This document shows positions 6,741 through 12,674 of a stretch of DNA of 12,674 nucleotides, in pieces. The stretch lies in the NCBI GenBank assembly GCA_964012875.1, contig CAXGUU010000060.1:1-12674 (forward strand), given 5' to 3'. Origin of the DNA: CAXGUU01 sp964012875 (lineage in GTDB: Bacteria > Pseudomonadota > Gammaproteobacteria > Ga0077536). Under the pieces are notes generated by a model. It was not told the DNA's origin and did no database searches. It saw only the letters and a list, made by a program, of their open reading frames with translations. The position numbers were made by a program, and so were the translations under genes. The stretch's first letter is position 1, and every line of letters starts with the position of its first letter.

Positions 6741-7487
6741 CTATACGCCCGCAGATTTACCGCCATCCACGGGCAAAGCAACGCCGGTCATAAAGCTCGC
6801 GCGCGCAGACGCGAGGAACATGAACGCATCCACGACATCATCGTTAGTGGGCATGCGTTTCAACTTGCTGTTGGCGACGAATGCCTCATAGGCAGCTTCC
6901 GGATCATCGGCACGGTTAAAGCCGCGCCATCCCATATCATTGTCCACGGTCGTGGGGCATACGCAATTGACGCGAATGTCTGGCGCGAGTTCCATCGCGA
7001 GCGCGCGGGTTAAATGTACGATTGCGCCCTTTGAAGCGCAGTAAGCGGCAACGTTGGCAAGCCCGATCAGTCCGGCAATCGAGCCGTGGTTCAGAATCAC
7101 TCCGCCTGCCTGACGCAGCGCAGGCACTGCTGCACGGCTGGTAAAAAACGCAGCCTTGACGTTTGCGTTCATCGTTTCGTCCCAGATCGTCTCGTCCGTG
7201 TCTTCAACCGCGGCAATCGAGAACACACCGGCATTGTTGATCAGCAAATCCAGACCACCCAGCAGCGCGACTGATTCATGAACCAGCCGTTCGCATTCGT
7301 CGACCGCAGATAAATCCGCGACCACGTAGCCCTGCGCCGAAACCTCATCCGCCGCTGCCACCACGCGTGCCTGGTTTCGACCGGTCACGACCACGCTTGC
7401 ACCCGCCGCGGCGAACCGCGTCGCCATGGCAAGGCCAATACCTCGACTCGAACCCGTAATCAGCACTCGCTGATCCTTGAATTCCAT
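6741..7487 (-). CDS. Short-chain dehydrogenase/reductase (classical SDR)
   Basis: A 248-residue NAD(P)-dependent oxidoreductase with every classical SDR motif: T11-G-S-S-R-G-I-G18 for dinucleotide binding, N84-N-A-G87, structural N109, and the catalytic S136, Y149 and K153 (NHGSIAG, then YCASKGA). The C-terminus ends in MTGVALPVDGGKSAGV, the usual substrate-side closing pattern. The residue after the second strand is T35-G-R37, which mildly suggests NADPH, though this is not decisive. The longest open frame starts at 7511, but GGAGG at 7495-7499, seven bases before ATG 7487, fixes the start. The substrate cannot be read from the sequence. No gene follows closely upstream on its strand, so it is probably a single-gene unit, ending against djlA. 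Confidence 0.93.
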   Translation of the reverse strand: MEFKDQRVLITGSSRGIGLAMATRFAAAGASVVVTGRNQARVVAAADEVSAQGYVVADLSAVDECERLVHESVALLGGLDLLINNAGVFSIAAVEDTDETIWDETMNANVKAAFFTSRAAVPALRQAGGVILNHGSIAGLIGLANVAAYCASKGAIVHLTRALAMELAPDIRVNCVCPTTVDNDMGWRGFNRADDPEAAYEAFVANSKLKRMPTNDDVVDAFMFLASARASFMTGVALPVDGGKSAGV

Positions 7488-7494
7488 TAACGGA

Positions 7495-7499
7495 CCTCC
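7495..7499 (-). promoter_or_regulatory. Shine-Dalgarno GGAGG for the classical SDR
   Basis: GGAGG is followed by seven bases and ATG 7487. It shortens the longest open frame by eight codons and gives the family-like N-terminus MEFKDQRVLITG. Confidence 0.8.
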
Positions 7500-7646
7500 G
7501 AGAACAAACAAACGCCCAAAATGGCAATCAGATTACACATTCAGCCTCGCTTCGCTGCCAATAAATCCGCCCTCGGCCCCCTCATTTCGCGGGTCGGCCA
7601 GGCGTGTCGTGCAAGGACCTGCGTGACGCTCGAACAGTAATCTCAA

Positions 7647-7720
7647 AAGTTCATGCAACTTCTGCGATTGCTAGTGTAAAACGATGGAAATGAACTAGCG
7701 ACTATACCCCGTTTCGGGTA
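7647..7720. promoter_or_regulatory. Cluster of overlapping dyads, possible operator or structured leader
   Basis: Four short inverted repeats fall in 74 bases: 7647-7661 (5-base arms), 7648-7696 (7-base arms, 35-base spacer), 7670-7699 (6-base arms, 18-base spacer) and 7705-7720 (5-base arms). The first two share bases, so they are alternative pairings. No T-run follows, which argues against a terminator. Several could be chance in a region of this size; the density is what stands out. Confidence 0.3.
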
Positions 7721-7879
7721 GATTTCGGCCCGATGCCACCTGCCCATCCAATTTTCGGCGGGCAGGTCCCAAGCGGGCATTTTCATGTACGCCAAATCAT
7801 TGGGGCGCATGTCCTTAAGCCACTCAAGACAGGTTTCGGACATTGCCGGGTACTGTTCATTTCAGGGAACGCGGCGCCT

Positions 7880-8239
7880 ATGGGCGAAGCTCAGCAGATT
7901 ACGGATAGGGGAAATGCCGCTCATCAAGGGCGGAAGACGATCGTCATTGCCGACGACGATCGCACCGTGCGTAACGTCCTTGCGCGGGTGCTCGAAATAT
8001 CCGGCTGTGAGACTGTTTCCGTGGAGTCCGGCGAGGCCTGCCTCACAGAGGTCAACCTGTCTGCCAGGCTGTGCGGTTCCGCCGCCCCCATGAGCGCCGT
8101 CGTCTCGGCTACCGTGGTCCAGCGCTGTGGCAGCACACCCGGCTTGCGCTTTACCGCGCCGACGCAGATCTCAGTTCGCGGTGTTAAAGAACCGGTCGCT
8201 ATTTACCAACTCGAAAATGCCCCCACGGTCGACCGCTGA
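7880..8239 (+). pseudogene. Receiver-domain / class III nucleotide cyclase remnant with in-frame internal deletion
   Basis: The 119-codon frame joins two known halves that do not belong side by side. Residues about 19-56 are the first half of a response-regulator receiver domain: KTIVIADDDRTVRNVLARVLE with the acidic D25-D26-D27, then GCETVSVESGEACL. Residues about 58-114 are the tail of a class III adenylate/guanylate cyclase: VNLSARLCG, APMSAVVSATVVQRC, LRF, and VRGVKEPVAIYQL. The join is at about 8042-8056. Missing are the phosphoacceptor aspartate and the second half of the receiver, and the cyclase core with its metal-binding aspartates; N59 and R63 of the N-x-x-x-R cyclase motif remain. 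ATG 7880 (AGGGA about 10 bases upstream) is the likely start; the frame is open back to 7733. It cannot make cAMP or accept phosphate in the normal way. A functional micro-protein is possible but less likely. Confidence 0.7.
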
Positions 8240-8291
8240 ATGACTGCTAACCAACCTCGCCGTAGCGCGGACTAACGTATCAGCTGGACTG

Positions 8292-8309
8292 AAGCGGCCG
8301 AAGCCGTTT
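8292..8309 (+). terminator. Possible weak terminator hairpin after the receiver-cyclase remnant
   Basis: AAGCGGC (8292-8298) and GCCGTTT (8303-8309) can form a 7-pair stem (one G-U) around a CGAA loop. Only a three-base T stretch ends the stem, so it is weak as an intrinsic terminator. It lies 52 bases after the stop at 8239 and before the promoter of the DUF1800 gene. Confidence 0.3.
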
Positions 8310-8327
8310 GAGATTAGGCCCGGCGCC

Positions 8328-8356
8328 TGTGAGGAGCGCTAATTCCCTCATATAAT
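8328..8356 (+). promoter_or_regulatory. Candidate sigma-70 promoter of the DUF1800-DUF1501 unit
   Basis: A consensus TATAAT stands at 8351-8356. The hexamer 17 bases upstream (TGTGAG, 8328-8333) is a poor -35. Transcription would begin near 8363, leaving a leader of about 28 bases before the GGGGAT Shine-Dalgarno and ATG 8391. With a weak -35 it may depend on an activator or be modest in strength. Confidence 0.5.
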
Positions 8357-8390
8357 CCCAGCGGGGTTTTACTCGTAACCGGGGATCATC

Positions 8391-10223
8391 ATGCATCGTA
8401 GTTGGCCGTCGACATATGCATTATTCACTTACCTGATCGCATTGAGCCCGCTGGCTGCGGCGCTGTCACCGGAACAGCGCCTCGAACCGCTGCCGAATTC
8501 ACAGTGGTCGCGCGTTCACGCAGCGCATCTGCTTGAACGGGCGGGCTTTGGCGGGGCTCCGGCTGAGGTCGACCGGCTGGCCACCATGACACCCGAAGCC
8601 GCGGTCGACTACCTGGTCAATTTCAAACACGCGCCGGCCGTCGAGCTCGCGCCCTTTGACCACTCGGGCATTTTCGATCCCGGTCTCGACCCCTTCCCGC
8701 CGAGCCGGCCGGCGACAACCAAACTGGCGGAAAAGACCGGAGAAGCACTAGGCATCAAGGTCAAGTCCAGCGGCAATCGACCGCTACAACCAATCGTTAA
8801 TAAATTCTTCTATTGGTTGCGCGCAAGTCGACTGGAAACCGATCGCGTCGCGCAGTGGTGGGCAGAACGCATGCTGTTAAGTCCCCGCCCATTGGAAGAA
8901 AAGATGGCGCTGTTCTGGCATGGACACTTCGCCACCAACGAAGATAAGGTGCGCGACTACCGCAAGATGCTGAAGCAGCTACAGCTGTTTCAGACCGAGG
9001 GACTCGGCAATTTCCGCAGCTTGCTCATTGCCGTGGCGCAGGATCCCGCCATGCTTGCGTTCCTCGATGCCGGCGTCAATACCAAGGGCTCGCCGAACGA
9101 AAATTTCGCACGCGAGATCATGGAGTTGTTTTCCATGGGCGTCGGCAACTACAGCGAACAGGATATTCGCGAAGCCGCGCGTGCATTCACGGGCTGGAAT
9201 TTCGACGGGCTTGAATTCAAGGTCAACCCGGAACTGCACGACGACGGCGTTAAGAATGTTCTTGGGCAGAGCGGAAACTTCGACGGCGTAGACGTTATCG
9301 ATGTTATCCTGGCGCAGGACGTGACGCCGGTGTTCATCGCCAGCAAGCTGTACCGTTTTTTTGCCAATACGGAAATCGATCCAGCACTGGCCGAGGTACT
9401 GGGTTCCCGCCTGCGCGCAGCGAACTACGAGCTCAAGCCTTTTCTTAAAACAATTTTCCTATCGGTCGAGTTTTATCACGATGACAATATCGGTTCGCGC
9501 ATCAAAAGCCCCGTGGAATTGGTGATTTCGACCTATCGCAAGCTGGGACTTAAGGACCTGCCGGGCGCGCCCGACTTCAATCTTGTCACTGGTGCACTCG
9601 GACAACGATTGATGCACCCGCCAACCGTTGCCGGGTGGAGTTACGGCAGAAGCTGGATCACGCCGAGCCTGTTGATCGAGCGTGGCAATTTCGCCCTCGA
9701 TCTGGCCTTCCCGGACATCGAATTTATTCCCCAGGATCGCTATCCGATTTATCCGAGTGGCACCGAAATTCGCGCCGTACACCGGCGCCTGCGGGCCGGC
9801 GAGGATATGGCAAGCGCGACCCGCCCAGCCGATGCCGACATGGCAATGGGCATGTCTGAAGACATGATGGCAATGTCCAACCGGGTCGACCGCGAGGAAG
9901 CTTTCAACACCCGCTACGGCAGCTACCGCGGCTGGCAGATGGCTATCGAGCGAGTCAAGCCGATTCCACGCGACCTTGCAAAACTGAGTTTAACCGGATT
10001 GGTCGTCGCGGCTGAGTTGAACACGCCATCGGCGGTCGTCGACTATTTCGTCGAGCGCTTCTTCATTGTCGGGCTCGATGACGGCGTACGCGACGCGCTC
10101 GCTGCAAAGCTTGCCGCGGAACTCGGTAGCGCAGACATTCTCGCCTCACGCACCGCACTCGAAGAACCCCTGCGCCTGTTGCTGCACTTACTGCTCAGTC
10201 GCCCGGAATATCAGCTGGGATAA
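8391..10223 (+). CDS. DUF1800 family exported protein
   Basis: A 610-residue protein with an N-terminal Sec-type signal (basic MHR, hydrophobic 9-24, likely cut near SPLAAALS). It carries the landmarks of DUF1800: LLERAGFGGAPAEVD (47-61), FWHGHFATN (175-183), NENFAREIMELFSMGVGNY (236-254), AARAFTGWNFDG (262-273) and MHPPTVAGWSYGR (408-420). The biochemical role of the family is not established. An unusual feature is a methionine-rich acidic stretch at 473-495 (M473, M484, M486, M488, M492, M493, M495) in a linker between the conserved core and the C-terminal helical part. The ATG follows a GGGGAT Shine-Dalgarno and a TATAAT -10 box. The stop is five bases before the DUF1501 gene, so they are cotranscribed; this gene order is widely conserved and suggests one exported system. 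Confidence 0.9.
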   Translation: MHRSWPSTYALFTYLIALSPLAAALSPEQRLEPLPNSQWSRVHAAHLLERAGFGGAPAEVDRLATMTPEAAVDYLVNFKHAPAVELAPFDHSGIFDPGLDPFPPSRPATTKLAEKTGEALGIKVKSSGNRPLQPIVNKFFYWLRASRLETDRVAQWWAERMLLSPRPLEEKMALFWHGHFATNEDKVRDYRKMLKQLQLFQTEGLGNFRSLLIAVAQDPAMLAFLDAGVNTKGSPNENFAREIMELFSMGVGNYSEQDIREAARAFTGWNFDGLEFKVNPELHDDGVKNVLGQSGNFDGVDVIDVILAQDVTPVFIASKLYRFFANTEIDPALAEVLGSRLRAANYELKPFLKTIFLSVEFYHDDNIGSRIKSPVELVISTYRKLGLKDLPGAPDFNLVTGALGQRLMHPPTVAGWSYGRSWITPSLLIERGNFALDLAFPDIEFIPQDRYPIYPSGTEIRAVHRRLRAGEDMASATRPADADMAMGMSEDMMAMSNRVDREEAFNTRYGSYRGWQMAIERVKPIPRDLAKLSLTGLVVAAELNTPSAVVDYFVERFFIVGLDDGVRDALAAKLAAELGSADILASRTALEEPLRLLLHLLLSRPEYQLG

Positions 10224-10228
10224 ACACT

Positions 10229-11428
10229 ATGCTCAACCGTCGCAATCTGTTGAAAAGCGGTTTCGCCGCCGGCGGGATGGCCCTTACCGGACCATTTCAA
10301 CAATCACTCATCGACCAGGCACGAGCGGCCGGCGACAACGAACGCATCCTTGTGGTGTTCGAACTATCCGGCGGCAATGACGGCTTGAACACGGTGGTGC
10401 CCTACGGTGATGATAACTACTACAAGCTGCGACCAAAGATCGGCATCAAGCCTGACGAAGTGCTCAAGCTCGATGAACACTGGGGCATGAACCCCGGTCT
10501 GTCCGGACTGCATCGTTTATGGAATGACGGTGATCTCGCGATCGTGCACGGGTGCGGCTATGAGCGTCCGTCGTTTTCACATTTCACTTCGATGGCCTAC
10601 TGGCACACTGGCTCGCCCAACAGCGGCGACGAGTTTGGCTGGTACGGCCGCCTCGCCGATCAAATGGCGCCGGAAGGACCGTCGAATTTTCTGGTCAATG
10701 TTGACACCTCGCAGTCACTCGCGGTCAAAAGCCGACTGCACACCCCCGTAGTATTTGATGAGCCGGACCGTTTCCAGCGACGCACCCTGGCCCAGGAGAA
10801 GGACATCATCGAACGGGTGAACCAGGGACCAACGGGTAACCCGGCACGTGATTTTCTGAATGCCGTCTCGCTCGGCGCCAACGAAGCATCAAGTCTGGTG
10901 CGCCAGGCATGGAGTGGTTATCAAACGCCGGTCGATTACGGCCTGGTAGACTCACAACTGCCGAAAATCGCTGCCTGTATCTCGGCCGGTTTTCCGGCCC
11001 GGTTGTACTACCTGGCGTTTCGTAACAATGCCTTCGATACCCACGTGCAACAGCCCAATCTGCATCAACGGCTGCTGACCTACGCGGCAGATTCAGTCCA
11101 CGGCTTTATCCGCGATCTGGAGCGACTCGACCTCGCCGACCGTGTCGTCGTCATGATGTTCTCTGAGTTCGGTCGGCGCGCGGGCGAAAATACCAACCTC
11201 GGCACCGACCACGGTACCGCCAATGTCATGATGCTCGCGGGTAAACCGGTCACCGGTGGACATTACGGACAGGCGCCGGATCTGACTATTCTTGATGACA
11301 CCGACAACCTGGTTCACACGACAGACTTTCGACGCGTTTATGCAACAGCCATCGATGGCTGGCTCGGTTTGAACGTGGCCAACACGGTGCTGAAAGGCAA
11401 ATTCGAACCGCTGCCAGTATTCGCCTGA
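10229..11428 (+). CDS. DUF1501 family protein with Tat signal
   Basis: This 399-residue protein begins MLNRRNLLKSGFAAGGMAL, a twin-arginine (Tat) signal with R4-R5 followed by a short hydrophobic stretch, so it is probably folded, perhaps with metal, before export. The DUF1501 landmarks are present: FELSGGNDGLNTVVPY (44-59), the region PSFSHFTSMAYWHTG (114-128), FDTH (269-272), SEFGRR (312-317) and GTDHGTANVM (325-334). The family is related to the alkaline phosphatase/sulfatase superfamily, and the Asp/His residues in FDTH and TDHG are likely metal ligands; the true substrate is unknown. It starts five bases after the DUF1800 stop, as in many other bacteria. No hairpin with a T-run follows its stop. 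Confidence 0.9.
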   Translation: MLNRRNLLKSGFAAGGMALTGPFQQSLIDQARAAGDNERILVVFELSGGNDGLNTVVPYGDDNYYKLRPKIGIKPDEVLKLDEHWGMNPGLSGLHRLWNDGDLAIVHGCGYERPSFSHFTSMAYWHTGSPNSGDEFGWYGRLADQMAPEGPSNFLVNVDTSQSLAVKSRLHTPVVFDEPDRFQRRTLAQEKDIIERVNQGPTGNPARDFLNAVSLGANEASSLVRQAWSGYQTPVDYGLVDSQLPKIAACISAGFPARLYYLAFRNNAFDTHVQQPNLHQRLLTYAADSVHGFIRDLERLDLADRVVVMMFSEFGRRAGENTNLGTDHGTANVMMLAGKPVTGGHYGQAPDLTILDDTDNLVHTTDFRRVYATAIDGWLGLNVANTVLKGKFEPLPVFA

Positions 11429-11522
11429 ACAGAACGGACGGCGCTGCCGCGCGCTCGGGCAGGGTCCTGTCGGCGGCTCTGGATCGTCGGTGCGGCAAGC
11501 CTAACGCCGCGCGAAGCGCAGA
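11429..11522. other. Convergent intergenic gap with short GC-rich stems
   Basis: The gap between convergent DUF1501 and the halohydrin dehalogenase-like gene has two small stems: CTGCC/GGCAG at 11444-11448 and 11458-11462, and GCGGC/GCCGC at 11492-11496 and 11506-11510. Neither has a T-run on either strand. They may slow transcription but are not convincing intrinsic terminators. Confidence 0.3.
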
Positions 11523-12206
11523 TTACCGCTGAGCCCAACCGCCGGCGAACGGAAAACCCTGGCCGGCAAAAAATCCCGACTCATCACCGGCCAGAAAGAG
11601 CGCAAAGAGGGCATCTTCGCGCTGAGTGCCCAGCCTGCCCGCCGGTACCTGGCGCTTAAGCGATTTGACGAAGGAATCCTTCTCCATCAATGCCGGCGGG
11701 TAATAGTCCTCGCTCTCTACATAATTCTGGGCAATCAGGTTGATCTGGACATTATGCGGTGCAACCTCAACGCCGACGGATTGCACATAGCCGAGCTGCG
11801 CCGAGCGGGCGGCGCTGTAGGCCGCGATGGTCTTCATGCCGCGCAAGGCAGTGGCGCTGCCGTAAACAACAATTTTGCCGGCACGGCGCGCGATCATTTG
11901 CGGCAGTACGGCCCGGGTGAGTCGGTGCAGGGGATCAACCATGACGGCGAACGGCGTGCCCCAGTCCTGATCGGATAAATCAGTTACCGCAACGCCGGTA
12001 AAACTCGGGCTCGCAAGATTAGCCACCAGGACGTGGATTTCGCCGGCCTCCTCAATAGCCGCCTCACAGGCGCCCGCAGCGGTCAAATCACGTCGGTCTG
12101 CGATCACGCTCGCCCCTTCCTCTTCGAAGACCTCAGCCGTGATCGGCCCCATGAAGTCATCAGCCTGGGTTAGCAGTACCCGTTTCCCTTTGAGTCGGTC
12201 GCCCAT
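11523..12206 (-). CDS. Halohydrin dehalogenase-like SDR-fold protein
   Basis: A 227-residue protein with the SDR fold but not its cofactor chemistry. The glycine motif TGxxxGxG is replaced by T13-QADD-F18-M-G20, which fits the T-x4-F-x-G signature of halohydrin dehalogenases, and the NNAG motif is ANLA. The catalytic set is S117, Y130 and R134, exactly S-x12-Y-x3-R, with arginine in place of the SDR lysine. The segment QNYVESEDYYPP (160-171) resembles the GPNYLHSED halide pocket of HheC, and GRLGTQREDALFALFLAG and GQGFPFAGGW follow the HheC C-terminal half. Such enzymes turn vicinal haloalcohols into epoxides and halide without NAD(P), and in reverse open epoxides with small anions. It lacks the C-terminal extension of HheC. 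AGGA eight bases before ATG 12206 supports the start. It is 20 bases downstream of a GST gene. A non-catalytic relative is the main alternative. Confidence 0.8.
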   Translation of the reverse strand: MGDRLKGKRVLLTQADDFMGPITAEVFEEEGASVIADRRDLTAAGACEAAIEEAGEIHVLVANLASPSFTGVAVTDLSDQDWGTPFAVMVDPLHRLTRAVLPQMIARRAGKIVVYGSATALRGMKTIAAYSAARSAQLGYVQSVGVEVAPHNVQINLIAQNYVESEDYYPPALMEKDSFVKSLKRQVPAGRLGTQREDALFALFLAGDESGFFAGQGFPFAGGWAQR

Positions 12207-12226
12207 GTTTCGTTTCCTGCCTTTTT

Positions 12227-12674
12227 TTAGTTCGATTGTTGGTCGACGACAAAATTGTCGTCGTGCGCCAGCTCGTATGCCGGGCGCGCGGACATTCGTG
12301 TGAAGTGGTCGCGCACATTCGACGGTACCGGCATCTCGTACAAGTCAGCCCAACAGGCGCAACTCGCAAGGAAGATGTCAGCCTTGGAGAAGGCCGCACC
12401 CGACACGTAATCACGGCCGTCACTCAGATAGGCGTCGATGACCGCCATTTGACGATCGTAATATTCTGCAGCGGCGGCACAAGCAGCCGGTGCATCGCCG
12501 TAGATTTGCGGCAGGTCCTGATGTCGGCGCAATACGTAAAGCGCCGTTGCATCGATTTCCATCAATACGAAGTTTGACCACCGTTCGATCGTGGCGTGGA
12601 CCCTGATGTCCTGGGCCTGGGTCCCCGCCAGTCGAAATACGTAATCTGCAATGGCCGCGCTTTCGGTCAGCACG
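12227..12674 (-). CDS. Glutathione S-transferase, C-terminal part (start outside window)
   Basis: The N-terminal end lies beyond the right edge; about 148 residues are visible. They open with VLTESAAIADYVF, the end of the thioredoxin-like domain in which E-S binds the gamma-glutamyl part of glutathione. An all-helical C-terminal domain follows, with the conserved SGAAFSKADIFLA (91-103) containing the S-x-x-D capping box of GSTs. The stop (TAA, 12227-12229) is 20 bases before the ATG of the halohydrin dehalogenase-like gene, so the two are almost surely cotranscribed, GST first. Known GSTs in such settings conjugate epoxides or dehalogenate; whether this one does is inference. The catalytic Ser/Cys/Tyr near the N-terminus is not visible. 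Cysteines at 65, 105 and 107 of the visible part are not the catalytic residue. Confidence 0.88.
   Translation of the reverse strand, partial: VLTESAAIADYVFRLAGTQAQDIRVHATIERWSNFVLMEIDATALYVLRRHQDLPQIYGDAPAACAAAAEYYDRQMAVIDAYLSDGRDYVSGAAFSKADIFLASCACWADLYEMPVPSNVRDHFTRMSARPAYELAHDDNFVVDQQSN

Larger units (their letters stand above)
7488..7879. other. Intergenic region with nested inverted repeats, no convincing gene
   Basis: Between the SDR start and the receiver-cyclase remnant. It holds AAGTT-CATGC-AACTT (7647-7661), AGTTCAT/ATGAACT arms at 7648-7654 and 7690-7696, GCTAGT/ACTAGC arms at 7670-7675 and 7694-7699, and TACCC/GGGTA arms at 7705-7709 and 7716-7720. A 66-codon minus-strand frame (7643-7843) has protein-like composition in its first 47 residues but no Shine-Dalgarno and a poor second part; I do not call it. 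The region may carry the promoters of both divergent genes and decayed coding sequence. Confidence 0.4.

Noticed and set aside
7643..7843. 66-codon minus-strand frame upstream of the SDR
   Set aside because: The first 47 residues look protein-like, but there is no Shine-Dalgarno, the remainder is low quality and spans the dyad cluster, and no family is recognised.
7733..7879. Extension of the receiver-cyclase frame back to ATG 7733
   Set aside because: The added 49 residues resemble no receiver-protein N-terminus, and ATG 7880 has a purine-rich stretch upstream and gives a normal short lead into the receiver strand.
11444..11510. Intrinsic terminators between DUF1501 and the dehalogenase-like gene
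   Set aside because: The stems are only five pairs each and have no T-run on either strand.

Overview
The window looks like a chromosomal segment of a Gram-negative proteobacterium, most likely a gammaproteobacterium. The clearest taxonomic clue is a recognisable DjlA (inner-membrane J-domain co-chaperone). It also has a DUF1800/DUF1501 pair with Sec and Tat export signals, moderately high G+C and compact, short-gapped genes. I see no rRNA, tRNA, IS element, integrase, phage gene or CRISPR array. The species cannot be told from the sequence alone.

Left part (1-4286, all minus strand, read right to left): a TerC-family membrane protein, a large D-aminoacylase-like amidohydrolase, an Ada(N-terminal)-AraC-AlkA fusion, and the first 33 codons of an Ogt-like O6-alkylguanine-DNA methyltransferase that runs off the window. 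The last two form an alkylation-repair unit in which the Ada sensor is joined to the glycosylase and the methyltransferase is a separate gene. Middle part (4420-6734, plus strand): a metal-dependent amidohydrolase of the ACMSD-like (amidohydrolase_2) type, a 98-residue orphan protein and djlA. A canonical short-chain dehydrogenase (6741-7487, minus) converges on djlA.

From 7488 to 8390 is a loose, gene-poor stretch. It holds several short dyads and a 119-codon open frame that joins the front half of a response-regulator receiver domain to the tail of a class III nucleotide cyclase. It is best read as the remnant of a larger regulator-cyclase gene after an in-frame internal deletion. Next come DUF1800 (8391-10223, with a methionine-rich acidic insert) and DUF1501 (10229-11428, Tat signal), a very common two-gene export unit of unsettled function.

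The right end (11523-12674, minus) carries the most notable gene: an SDR-fold protein that has lost the NAD(P)-binding glycine motif and the catalytic lysine. Instead it matches both halohydrin dehalogenase signatures exactly (T-x4-F-x-G near the N-terminus and S-x12-Y-x3-R), with an N-Y-x-x-S-E-D halide-pocket segment. It lies 20 bases downstream of a glutathione S-transferase gene, so the pair may form an epoxide/haloalcohol detoxification or catabolic unit. Substrate and function of that pair are inference.
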